Source of the DNA: an uncultured Prochlorococcus sp.
GTDB lineage: Bacteria > Cyanobacteriota > Cyanobacteriia > PCC-6307 > Cyanobiaceae
Direction of reading: 5' to 3'
Assembly (NCBI GenBank): GCA_902571335.1
Contig: CACGBT010000014.1
Location: 1-35,376, forward strand
Length of the DNA stretch: 35,376 bases
Shown here one piece after another: positions 1 through 7,110 of the stretch. A program made the translations under genes and the position numbers. Under the pieces are notes generated by a model, which had not been told where the DNA came from, searched no databases, and worked only from the letters and a program-made list of their open reading frames with translations. Position 1 is the first letter of the stretch. Each line of letters opens with the position of its first letter.

Positions 1-67
1 GATCTAAAGCTGTATTTAGGGAAATTATCATCAATAAACTAATTCCTTAAAGAAATTTTATGGAAAT

Positions 68-301
68 CTAATTGATTTCTTCGTATCCAAAAAATGTAGT
101 ATTGTCTGAATTTTTATACCCACTAGCTGCTTCCTGTGGGTTTTGACTGTCAATTTTTCTTGCTTTAGCGTGAATCATATTGAAAGGAAAGATTACAGCT
201 CCTACAAAAAAATGAAGAATTAAGAAATCTGAAGGTAGTCCATTTGTCCAATCAGGAAAAAAGAGAAGTGTCATCAATGATTCGTACATATAAGTAGTCA
301 A
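68..301 (-). CDS. Hypothetical small membrane protein (77 aa)
   Basis: I do not recognise this protein. It has 77 residues, with one hydrophobic stretch at about residues 25-44 (FLILHFFVGAVIFPFNMIHA) that could span a membrane. A polar C-terminal half follows, ending in FFGYEEIN. It is read leftward and stands alone, with about 150 bp of AT-rich sequence separating it from the divergent gene at 454. The conserved-looking Trp, Pro and Gly pattern before the hydrophobic stretch and the clean ATG start suggest a real gene. No function can be assigned from the sequence. Confidence 0.6.
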   Translation of the reverse strand: MTTYMYESLMTLLFFPDWTNGLPSDFLILHFFVGAVIFPFNMIHAKARKIDSQNPQEAASGYKNSDNTTFFGYEEIN

Positions 302-453
302 ATAAACCTCTGACTATTATCACTGACCTTATCGCAATACTTTAAATTTTTAATAAATTGAAATTTAATTTGCTTTTAATAATTATCAGATTTAATTGAA
401 AAGTCAATTTTAAAATAGTATTATATTATCTATAAAGTTTTGATAAATAGCTG

Positions 454-855
454 TTGTTAAAATTCTTTTTTGGCTTACTTTTATTTATAGTTTTTCAATT
501 AAAACCTTCTATAGGTTTAGCTTTTGATACGTCCGACCCTAGTGTTAGTTTGCTACAAAATAGGATATCAAATAATTTTTCGAAGAAATATTGCAATGCA
601 ATTCAAAATGGTTTTTCTAAAGATGAAGCAATGAAATCAGCTATTGTAAAAACTGAAAACATTATATCTTTCTCTTACAACCCACAAAAAAAATGGATTG
701 AGAAGAGTGACTTGGCAAATCAAATTTCATTGCAAGTAGTAAATGATTGTGGATGGTCATTTGGATTAATTGGAAAGGAAGGAGTAGATTACTTTAAATC
801 ATATTTTCTTGAAATTTACGAAAAAACTACTCCCGACAAAAATTTTTCAAGATAG
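454..855 (+). CDS. Hypothetical secreted or lumenal protein (133 aa)
   Basis: The protein begins with a typical signal peptide: a Lys at residue 3, a hydrophobic core (FFFGLLLFIVF) and a possible cleavage site near SIGLA. The mature part is a small soluble domain with two Cys (in YCNAIQNG and NDCGWSFG) that could form a disulfide outside the cytoplasm. The start is a TTG; I found no in-frame ATG before the hydrophobic core and no strong ribosome site. A candidate -10 element (TATAAAG) lies just upstream near 431. It is probably co-transcribed with the 55-residue ORF that begins 9 bp downstream. No family was recognised. Confidence 0.6.
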   Translation: MLKFFFGLLLFIVFQLKPSIGLAFDTSDPSVSLLQNRISNNFSKKYCNAIQNGFSKDEAMKSAIVKTENIISFSYNPQKKWIEKSDLANQISLQVVNDCGWSFGLIGKEGVDYFKSYFLEIYEKTTPDKNFSR

Positions 856-864
856 ATTAGGTTA

Positions 865-1032
865 ATGAATAATATTTCAGACAAATTAGTATTGACTATA
901 ATTTTGATTACTACTCTTTTTGTCTTTGGATTGATTTTTTCAGTAAAGTCACCAGAGAGAAAGGTTATTGATTCGCCAATTATGTGGAAAGATGATTATT
1001 CTAATATTTCGATTTCAAGTAGCTATAAATAA
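865..1032 (+). CDS. Small single-pass membrane protein (55 aa)
   Basis: This short reading frame starts with ATG 9 bp after the previous stop codon and ends with TAA. The product has a short polar N-terminus, one membrane segment (LVLTIILITTLFVFGLIFSV, about residues 8-27) and a polar tail containing SPERKVIDSP. The spacing suggests translation from the same mRNA as the secreted protein upstream. Hydrophobicity and codon use look like a real micro-protein, but I cannot name a family and chance ORFs of this size are possible in AT-rich DNA. Confidence 0.45.
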   Translation: MNNISDKLVLTIILITTLFVFGLIFSVKSPERKVIDSPIMWKDDYSNISISSSYK

Positions 1033-1146
1033 AATTCTGAAAGAAAAATAATTTAATTATAAATTCAATATTATTTCGCATAAAGAGAAATATTAAATAC
1101 TCATACAAATTTTATTAGAGATCTTTAGCAAAAAATAGTCTCATTT

Positions 1147-1488
1147 TTAATTTAAGTAGTTTAGAAGAACTGATGCTATTTTTAAATCATTATTAAACCA
1201 TGCTCGTATTGCCATAGCCCTTCTAGGATCATAAAAATTTTGTTTCCTGTACCAACTAAGAACTTCCGAATCTGATTTCTTACCATTACATGATAAACAA
1301 CATGGTACGCAGTTACTTGTACTGTTTATACCTCCCTTTGACATTGGATGAAGGTGATCAAGTGACTCTGATGGTTTACCGCAATAAATGCATTTATATT
1401 TAGTAATTTTATGAAGTGACTCTCTCCAGTTTTTATTATTTATCTTGGGACATAGCTGATCAAGATAAATTGCATCATCTCTATGCAT
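1147..1488 (-). CDS. HNH endonuclease family protein
   Basis: The protein has 113 residues and the hallmark of a zinc-supported HNH nuclease. It has a CxxC pair (C33, C36), the DH of the first catalytic strand (D44-H45, in LDHLHPMSKGG), N59, and a second CxxC (C64, C67) followed by Asn. The expected ββα-metal layout is therefore complete and the domain could be active. About 30 residues precede the domain, and an Arg/Trp-rich helical tail (RRAMAIRAWFNN) follows. There is no methylase, restriction subunit, intron or phage gene beside it, so its role is unknown. Small stand-alone HNH proteins of this kind are common in cyanobacteria. The biological target is not inferable from sequence. Confidence 0.82.
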   Translation of the reverse strand: MHRDDAIYLDQLCPKINNKNWRESLHKITKYKCIYCGKPSESLDHLHPMSKGGINSTSNCVPCCLSCNGKKSDSEVLSWYRKQNFYDPRRAMAIRAWFNNDLKIASVLLNYLN

Positions 1489-1620
1489 AAAATTCTTGAT
1501 ATTTTTTAGATATTAACAATTTTTTTATAACTATGATTGAAAAAGAGAAGATAAAACTGAATAGTCATATACTTCTTAAAATAAGAATACTTAATTATTA
1601 AAAATCAGAATACAGATTTA

Positions 1621-2445
1621 ATGCATTATTTATTAACAACATCAGTCAATATTTTAGATTTTTCTTTATATAAAAGTATTTCCATATTTTTCATATCCTT
1701 TTTTTCTAATACTTTTTCAGCAGTTTCTGGTGGCGGAGCAGGCTTACTACAATTGCCTGCATTAATTTTATCTGGCGTTCCTTATCATCAAGCTCTGGCT
1801 AGTCATAAATTAGCGACAGTAGCATTAGGTTTAGGTGGTTCATTAAGAAATTACAAATCTCTAAAAAATGATTTTTATATTGCTTCGCAAATTTTAATTT
1901 TTGGATTGCCTGGAGTAATCTTTGGAGCTTCAATCGTTGAATTTATATCAGAAAAATACTTATATTTATTTTTAGGAATAATTTCGATTTTATTAGCATT
2001 TTATTCATTCTTTAAACCAGATCTAGGTTTATCTTCTGGGAATAAAGAACTAACTTCATTACATAAAATTAGATTTTTAATTTTAATTTTCCTAATAGGT
2101 ATTTTGAATGGTTCTATTTCTTCAGGTACCGGATTGCTTGTAACAATACTTCTAATTAAAACTTTTGGAATGGATTTTCTTCGAGCTATAAGCTTAACAT
2201 TCTTTACTGTTGGAATTTTTTGGAATTTTACCGGAGCAATTTTTTTGAGCAAAATTGGATCAGTTCCCTCAAATATATTAATAATATTAATAATTGGTTC
2301 TTTTACGGGAGGATATTTTGGGGCTTATTTATCCAAATTAAAAGGAAATTTTCTAATTAAAAAAACTTTTACAGCAGTTTGTCTTTTTGTTGGCACAAGC
2401 TTATTGATCAAATCTATTAAAAGTTTTTATATTAATTTACTGTAA
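1621..2445 (+). CDS. TauE/SafE family anion exporter (sulfite exporter-like)
   Basis: A 274-residue integral membrane protein with about eight hydrophobic segments in two repeats. Each repeat contains the Gly-rich motif of the TauE/SafE family (SAVSGGGAGLLQLPAL near residue 35 and NGSISSGTGLLVTILL near residue 165). The motif HQALASHKLATVALGLGGSLRN in the first repeat is also characteristic. Members move sulfite, sulfoacetate or related organic anions across the cytoplasmic membrane. The substrate here cannot be told from sequence, and no sulfur-metabolism gene is adjacent. Length fits the family. The 3' end overlaps a possible 26-residue micro-ORF on the other strand. Confidence 0.85.
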   Translation: MHYLLTTSVNILDFSLYKSISIFFISFFSNTFSAVSGGGAGLLQLPALILSGVPYHQALASHKLATVALGLGGSLRNYKSLKNDFYIASQILIFGLPGVIFGASIVEFISEKYLYLFLGIISILLAFYSFFKPDLGLSSGNKELTSLHKIRFLILIFLIGILNGSISSGTGLLVTILLIKTFGMDFLRAISLTFFTVGIFWNFTGAIFLSKIGSVPSNILIILIIGSFTGGYFGAYLSKLKGNFLIKKTFTAVCLFVGTSLLIKSIKSFYINLL

Positions 2446-2512
2446 ATACCAAAATAGTTGTGGTCAAAAAAAGTCCCAAAAAAGCTGTTACAGTAAGTAG
2501 AGATAAATTCAT
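2432..2512 (-). CDS. Possible 26-aa single-helix membrane peptide
   Basis: On the minus strand an ATG at 2512 opens a frame of 26 codons ending in TAA. It encodes one hydrophobic helix (LSLLTVTAFLGLFLTTTIL) followed by a short polar end. Its size and shape resemble the one-helix subunits of photosystems or cytochrome b6f, but I cannot match it to PetL, PetN, PsbM, PsbX, PsaM or Ycf12. It overlaps the 3' end of the TauE gene by 14 bp in convergent orientation. Such frames arise by chance in AT-rich DNA, so this is tentative. Confidence 0.3.
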   Translation of the reverse strand: MNLSLLTVTAFLGLFLTTTILVFTVN

Positions 2513-2591
2513 TAATGATTATTTCTTATAATTAATCTATGTTCTAATGAATAATTCGTTGTATTAAACAATACTTTTAGTTGAAATTTTT

Positions 2592-2726
2592 AAAAAGAAA
2601 AAAAAGCCTCACTAATGTGAGGCCAGGTGATGGGGAACCTTATTTTTAGACCAATTTCTTAGAAAATGCAACCCCCTATCTATAGCGGAATTATGATTGC
2701 GTCATAACACTACAGATAGTGCTTTC
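2592..2726 (-). ncRNA. Candidate structured non-coding RNA with intrinsic terminator
   Basis: The 2513-2790 gap has no credible protein frame but is dense in inverted repeats and less AT-rich than its flanks. Read on the minus strand, a -10-like TATAAA (2732-2737) lies just before a predicted 5' end near 2726. There follows a nested structure: an outer stem pairing 2714-2719 with 2676-2681, and an inner 6-bp stem pairing 2702-2707 with 2691-2696 around a 5-nt loop. A rival 5-bp hairpin (2708-2712 with 2717-2721) could form instead. The transcript would end at a GC-rich terminator. It may be one of the Yfr small RNAs known in Prochlorococcus or an unlisted one; I cannot match it. Confidence 0.5.
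2596..2623 (-). terminator. Intrinsic terminator of the candidate RNA
   Basis: A perfect 7-bp stem (GCCTCAC / GTGAGGC, 2606-2612 with 2617-2623) and a 4-nt loop are followed on the minus strand by nine T in a row and then more T-rich sequence. No U-run exists in the plus direction, so it terminates leftward transcripts. Confidence 0.8.
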
Positions 2727-2874
2727 ATAATTTTATATTAGTGTATTATGCAAATTTGAGATAATTTTTGTAATTTTAAACTTAATTAATATGCTTCTTA
2801 TTTCAAAATTTAAAATGCTTTCACTTGTTAAAAATTCAGCGCATTGTATTATTCGTATGGAATTTGTAGCTTAA

Positions 2875-3102
2875 ATGATTGAATTGTCCTTACTGACTCT
2901 CTTGAACTATGTTGGAGATAATTTTTGTGAATATAGAAATTTAGGTCATGACAATTATAAATCTTTACTTCTTTCCTACAGTGATGCAAGTAATAAGTTT
3001 GGACCATTAGAAGTTAAAAAGGTTATTGAGAAGTCAGAAAATTTTAAAGTTGCAGCTGTTGCTATTGCTGCAGTCAAGTGCCCTCAACATATAGTTAAAT
3101 AA
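2875..3102 (+). CDS. Hypothetical small protein (75 aa)
   Basis: A 75-residue soluble protein that I do not recognise. It is predicted mostly helical, with an Ala/Val-rich C-terminal part (VAAVAIAAVKCPQHIV). The ATG directly follows the stop of a 27-codon upstream frame (2791-2874). Its own stop shares one base with the start of the next gene (TAATG), which indicates translational coupling with the 88-residue protein downstream. No domain or catalytic motif is visible. Confidence 0.6.
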   Translation: MIELSLLTLLNYVGDNFCEYRNLGHDNYKSLLLSYSDASNKFGPLEVKKVIEKSENFKVAAVAIAAVKCPQHIVK

Positions 3103-3368
3103 TGAAGTTTGAATTAAAAACCGAAAATGCAAATTATTCAAAGTCATTTTCACTTATTTTTGCAGTTGTTTTTTTTCTCCCTCTAATAATTATCTTTTGC
3201 GATGTTGCACTTAAATTAGGAATTATTTCAAGACATTATCAAATTGAACACGACTGTAAGCTTTTAACAGTTGAAAAATCAAAATCTAATTTTAAGAAAT
3301 TATCGAAGCTTTCCAATTTGAACAATAAACAAAAAATTTGGGAATTTTGTAAGGAGGCTGCTAAATAA
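3102..3368 (+). CDS. Hypothetical single-pass membrane protein (88 aa)
   Basis: Its start overlaps the previous stop by one base, so the two genes are very likely one operon. A strongly hydrophobic segment lies at about residues 15-38 (FSLIFAVVFFLPLIIIFCDVAL). A Lys-rich, probably extramembrane tail of about 50 residues follows. Two Cys occur in the tail (DCKLL and WEFCKEA). The gene ends 3 bp before the converging ABC permease. No family was recognised. Confidence 0.6.
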   Translation: MKFELKTENANYSKSFSLIFAVVFFLPLIIIFCDVALKLGIISRHYQIEHDCKLLTVEKSKSNFKKLSKLSNLNNKQKIWEFCKEAAK

Positions 3369-3371
3369 CTT

Positions 3372-4166
3372 TTAGCTAGAAGCCGATGTATAGAATTTCA
3401 ACGCAAATAACCAGAATTTTCTTGAAGTAAAAAGAAATATCATAGCAATAATTACTTCAAGCAATATTTTCCAAAATTGAGAAAGACCTAGCAAAACCTC
3501 AGAAGGTATTGTAGTTATAAATGCAATAGGAATAACCACGCTAAAAAATATTCTTAGAGAAAACGAAAATGAGTTCAATGGAAATCTTCCAATATAGAGG
3601 AATGATCTTAATACTTCTGTTGCATTCCATGTCTTAACAAACCAAATAGTTGTTGTAGAAATAAAAAACCATAAGCTATATAAAATACAAATCGAACAGC
3701 TTATCGTAATCAAGGATAGGGTAAGAAAACTTAAATTTAAGTTGATTTGATTTATTCTTATGCAAAAGAACAACAATAAAAATCCAAGCATTATTTCTAA
3801 AAATCCAGATGGATTTATTTTTTTTAATGAAATATAAAATTGACTATCAATAGGTTTTAAAAGTACGAAGTCTAATGTTCCTTCCCTTATATGTTTAACT
3901 ATTTCTGTAAGATTTGGATTGAACCATGTATTTGTTATTCCATTCAAAATCGTATAAATAGCTTGGATTATTAGTGCCTGTTCAAATTTCCACCCTCCAA
4001 TATATCCATTATTTTGAAAGAAAATAGATAATAGAAAAATACTCCCTACTAAACTTAAAATTGCAGTAATTAAATCAACTAATATATTTGTCTTATACTC
4101 CAATTCAGAAGCTAACGAAGTATGCAAGAATTTTTTATAAACTTTTAGATATTTTCTTAAATTCAT
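3372..4166 (-). CDS. ABC-2 family (DUF990-type) exporter permease, second subunit
   Basis: A 264-residue protein with six hydrophobic segments. The N-terminal pattern (a short cytoplasmic helix, then LEYKTNILVDLITAILSLVG) is typical of the DUF990 group of ABC-2 permeases. It overlaps the upstream permease gene by 4 bp (ATGA-type), so the two are translationally coupled and probably form a heterodimeric channel with the ATPase encoded upstream. In cyanobacteria a three-part transporter of this architecture (VrtABC of Synechocystis) has been linked to export of toxic viologens. Whether this one handles the same kind of substrate is unknown. Confidence 0.8.
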   Translation of the reverse strand: MNLRKYLKVYKKFLHTSLASELEYKTNILVDLITAILSLVGSIFLLSIFFQNNGYIGGWKFEQALIIQAIYTILNGITNTWFNPNLTEIVKHIREGTLDFVLLKPIDSQFYISLKKINPSGFLEIMLGFLLLFFCIRINQINLNLSFLTLSLITISCSICILYSLWFFISTTTIWFVKTWNATEVLRSFLYIGRFPLNSFSFSLRIFFSVVIPIAFITTIPSEVLLGLSQFWKILLEVIIAMIFLFTSRKFWLFALKFYTSASS

Positions 4167-4957
4167 GACCCCATCGCGGTATATTTTTTAGTCCCTTCAG
4201 ACCAGATTTTCTTAAATAATGGGAAAAGTAAAAAAATCCATAGAATTTGCATACTTAAACCTCCTCTAATATTTGTTTCATTACCTGACAGTAAGTTTGC
4301 AGGGAAATCAATAAGATATGGAAAAGGAGTCAAATAAATCCAAGATTTAACATATTCTGGAAATGAAACTACTGGTGCTAAAAGACCTGAGAGAAATAAA
4401 GTTGGAATAAATAACAATCTTTCTATCGATGATGCTTTTTCTGTCCAGAAACATAGGCATGCAACTATTGACTGGATTAAAAATTGAATCAAGAATGATA
4501 AGAAAGTAGATAAAATCGATAAGATTAAAATGCTTAAATTTGGTATCCATATAGTTTCTGGATTAAAAATAAAAAAGAAAAATGCGATTATTAGTGCAAA
4601 AGGAAATCTTGTTATTTGTTCAGCAAGATGTTGTGCAAAATATCTGAAAAATGGATTTAAAGGTTGGATTAAATACGGAGATACTTTCCCCATAAGAGAA
4701 TCCTCTTCAAAACTAAATACAACCCAAACTACAGAAAACTGCCTTACAAAAAAAGCACATAAGAAATACCTAGAAAGCAATACATCACTAATGTTTATGG
4801 ATTCATTTAGATTATTACTTGTCCAAATGTTTAACATAAAAAATGGAATAATCCCTGAAATTGCCCATAATGCAATTTCTACCCTATATTCCAACATGTT
4901 TGAATATTGGACTTTTAGTAAGGTGAATATTTTATTGTTAATCAAATTAGATATCAT
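4163..4957 (-). CDS. ABC-2 family (DUF990-type) exporter permease, first subunit
   Basis: The protein has 264 residues and about six membrane segments. A short amphipathic N-terminus is followed by MLEYRVEIALWAISGIIPFF, the counterpart of the segment in the partner permease. It also carries a conserved-looking loop (SPYLIQPLNPFFRYF) that is characteristic of this permease group. It overlaps the upstream ATPase gene by 11 bp and the downstream permease by 4 bp, so all three are read as one unit. It would form half of the membrane channel. The substrate is unknown. Confidence 0.8.
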   Translation of the reverse strand: MISNLINNKIFTLLKVQYSNMLEYRVEIALWAISGIIPFFMLNIWTSNNLNESINISDVLLSRYFLCAFFVRQFSVVWVVFSFEEDSLMGKVSPYLIQPLNPFFRYFAQHLAEQITRFPFALIIAFFFFIFNPETIWIPNLSILILSILSTFLSFLIQFLIQSIVACLCFWTEKASSIERLLFIPTLFLSGLLAPVVSFPEYVKSWIYLTPFPYLIDFPANLLSGNETNIRGGLSMQILWIFLLFPLFKKIWSEGTKKYTAMGS

Positions 4958-5942
4958 AATCTTTTTTGATTAATACCTTCCCAATAATTTCATCTACAGG
5001 TGGCTCATTTATAAAAAGGTCTTCAATATCAAAATTATTTAGGATTGTTTTTAGTGAAGAGGTAATAGAGTTGTTATCAATTTTTATAGTGATTTCATTT
5101 TTTATTTTATTTTTAATAGTAAAACCGGAATTTTCTAATTTAATTGCATCCTCTTCTGATCGACAAACTATTATTATTTCTTTAACAGGAGATAGTTTTT
5201 TTAATAAAAGGTCAAGTTTCCCATCATATGATATCTCCCCTTCGTGCACACATATAACTCTCTTGCATAGCGATGTAATATCTTTCATGTAATGACTAGT
5301 TAGGCATATCGTTGCATTAGTTTCCTTATTATAATTTTGAAGGAATTTTCTTAGATTTCTCTGTGCATTAATATCTAATCCAAGTGTCGGCTCGTCTAAA
5401 AATAGAATATTTGGTTCATGTATCAATGCTGCTAGTAATTCTGATTTCATACGCTGACCTAGTGAAAGTTTTCTAACAGGTATGAATAGCTCTTCATCAA
5501 TTTCAAGCATTTCCGATAGTTTTTTTATTCTCTTTTTAGCTTCGAACTTATCTAAGCCATATATTGCTGCATTCAAATAGAATGACTCAATTGGCGGAAG
5601 ATCCCAAATAAGCTGTTGCTTTTGTCCCATTATTAATGTGATATTTTTTAGGAAATTTTCTTTTCTCCTGAATGGTAAGTAGCCTGAAACTAAAATCGAA
5701 CCTTCACTTGGATAAATTAAGCCACAAAGCATTTTTAATATTGTTGTTTTCCCAGCTCCATTTGCACCTAGAAAACCTACTATTTCTCCTTCTTTAATTT
5801 CAAAACTTATATCTTTTATAACTTTTAAACTTTTTGTTTGTCTTCTAAAAAAATGTTTAATTGTTCCTTTTAAACCTGGTTCTTTGGAAGATATATCAAA
5901 TGACTTAGATAAATTTCTTACATCGATAATATTTTGTACCAT
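4947..5942 (-). CDS. ABC transporter ATP-binding protein of the ABC-2 exporter
   Basis: This 331-residue nucleotide-binding subunit shows every ATPase motif. Walker A is GANGAGKTT (59-67), the Q-loop is in IMGQKQQLIWDLP, the signature is LSLGQRMK, Walker B is ILFLDEPTLGLD, and the switch His is in TSHYMKD. The extra N-terminal segment (KEPGLKGTIKHFFRR) and the roughly 90-residue C-terminal extension are typical of ATPases that pair with DUF990 permeases. It is the first gene of a three-gene leftward operon and powers the transporter. About 75 bp of very AT-rich sequence separates it from petP upstream. Confidence 0.9.
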   Translation of the reverse strand: MVQNIIDVRNLSKSFDISSKEPGLKGTIKHFFRRQTKSLKVIKDISFEIKEGEIVGFLGANGAGKTTILKMLCGLIYPSEGSILVSGYLPFRRKENFLKNITLIMGQKQQLIWDLPPIESFYLNAAIYGLDKFEAKKRIKKLSEMLEIDEELFIPVRKLSLGQRMKSELLAALIHEPNILFLDEPTLGLDINAQRNLRKFLQNYNKETNATICLTSHYMKDITSLCKRVICVHEGEISYDGKLDLLLKKLSPVKEIIIVCRSEEDAIKLENSGFTIKNKIKNEITIKIDNNSITSSLKTILNNFDIEDLFINEPPVDEIIGKVLIKKDYDI

Positions 5943-6018
5943 TTAAATTTTTAATTACTGAAATTTTTTTTTAAATATATTTTTAAATTAATCTTATTTT
6001 AGAAAATTTTTTAACGAA

Positions 6019-6408
6019 TTAAAAAATATCTTTAAACGACACAATTACCCAGATAAAAAAGTTAATTGGATTAAGTAACTCGCTTACCTTATTTTTATTT
6101 TGATAATTTAATCCTCTTAAAAAATTAAATATAAAATTACTATTCTCTTTTTTATCATTATTTTTTTTAATTACATTACCATTTTCGTCGAGTAGATCAA
6201 TTTCATCCTCAAAAAACCATTGCTCTTTTCCATTAGATAATTGCAAGACAACTCCAATACCTTTGCCATCAGTTATTCTGAAATCACTAATCTTACCCAA
6301 TGAAGAAACAGTTATCGCATCAATAGTTTCTTTGGTAAGTCTATCCTTAGATAGTTCTAGGTTAACTTGAACAGAATTCCCTATCTTTACCTTATCTAAA
6401 ATTGACAT
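6019..6408 (-). CDS. petP: PetP-like cytochrome b6f-associated protein (DUF2862) with C-terminal extension
   Basis: Residues 8-75 match the small SH3-like PetP/DUF2862 fold. The match includes VKIGNSVQV, then GKISDFRITDGKGIGVVLQL and the diagnostic QWFFEDEIDLL. PetP is a soluble cyanobacterial subunit bound to the cytoplasmic face of cytochrome b6f, where it affects electron transport. Here the protein is 129 residues instead of the usual 65-80. It has a Lys/Asn-rich linker (76-110) and then a hydrophobic stretch at about 111-125 (LLNPINFFIWVIVSF) that may anchor it in the membrane. The functional assignment is by motif memory, and orthology to characterised PetP is likely but not proven. Confidence 0.7.
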   Translation of the reverse strand: MSILDKVKIGNSVQVNLELSKDRLTKETIDAITVSSLGKISDFRITDGKGIGVVLQLSNGKEQWFFEDEIDLLDENGNVIKKNNDKKENSNFIFNFLRGLNYQNKNKVSELLNPINFFIWVIVSFKDIF

Positions 6409-6479
6409 TTTTTAGGTTATTATACCTAGTGATAAAGGATTTATGCGATTAATTCAGAATTATTGATTTATTTCAATAA

Positions 6480-6626
6480 TTACGATTTTTTGAAAACTGC
6501 TTCGAGGATTCTCTTTATAGAGATTGTTAATACTCTCAAAAATACAAAAAACAGACCTAACCAACCTAATATGACAGCTATTGATAACATACTTGAACCT
6601 AGGTCCGCCTGTAGAAAATTCTGCAT
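6480..6626 (-). CDS. Small membrane protein (48 aa)
   Basis: An ATG-started frame of 48 codons on the minus strand, 71 bp upstream of petP. It encodes one long hydrophobic helix (SMLSIAVILGWLGLFFVFL, about 12-30) and a basic amphipathic tail (SIKRILEAVFKKS). The positive-inside arrangement is convincing for a membrane micro-protein. A weak purine-rich ribosome site (AAGAAAAA) precedes it. No family name was recognised; it could be transcribed with petP. Confidence 0.5.
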   Translation of the reverse strand: MQNFLQADLGSSMLSIAVILGWLGLFFVFLRVLTISIKRILEAVFKKS

Positions 6627-6783
6627 ATAATTTTTCTTAATTCTTTAAATTTTACTCTACTTTATTAAATTATTTATTAAATATGTTAATGATCAAAATT
6701 CAGATTTTTTTATATTTTGTTTTTGCTTATTTAATAGATGTGATTTGTGAGTTAAAATTTAGTTAGAAAATTAATTTAATATT

Positions 6784-6885
6784 TTGGACCTATCTTTGAA
6801 TTCATACATTGGAATACTTTTTATTATTACTGGCCTAGTAGTTAGAGTTGACTTTAAATTCTCTATTCAAAAAGATCTCAAATAA
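6784..6885 (+). CDS. Possible 33-aa membrane peptide
   Basis: A TTG-started frame lies in the 362-bp gap between the 48-residue ORF and the tRNA. It encodes a single hydrophobic helix (SYIGILFIITGLVVRV) and a Lys-containing tail. I saw no ATG start and no clear ribosome site, so it may be chance. The rest of the gap (6627-6783 and 6886-6954) is AT-rich and I see nothing else in it. Confidence 0.22.
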   Translation: MDLSLNSYIGILFIITGLVVRVDFKFSIQKDLK

Positions 6886-6954
6886 TTTTTAATAAACTCT
6901 TTTTAGTCAAGAAGTTATAATCTTTATTTTTATAATTGCCGAAACTAAATGCAA

Positions 6955-6984
6955 AAACAAAAAAAGCAGCCCTATAGCTGCTTT
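6955..6984 (-). terminator. Intrinsic terminator downstream of the initiator tRNA
   Basis: A 6-bp GC-rich stem (AGCAGC with GCTGCT, 6965-6970 and 6977-6982, extendable by A-T pairs) is followed on the minus strand by seven T. It lies immediately 3' of the tRNA gene. Confidence 0.8.
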
Positions 6985-6988
6985 TAAT

Positions 6989-7065
<77 letters not shown>

Positions 7066-7110
7066 GCATACACATAGCATACATCTGAAAGGGGTATTTT
7101 TTCTAATTGT

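Noticed and set aside
4530..4973. 147-codon plus-strand frame with an ATG start
   Set aside because: It lies wholly antisense to the ABC-2 permease and the end of the ATPase gene, which have clear family motifs; its translation is Lys/Asn/Ser-rich with no recognisable domain.
6683..6766. 27-codon hydrophobic frame in the gap before the tRNA
   Set aside because: Very low complexity and T-rich, no ribosome site; hydrophobic frames of this length are expected by chance in such AT-rich DNA.
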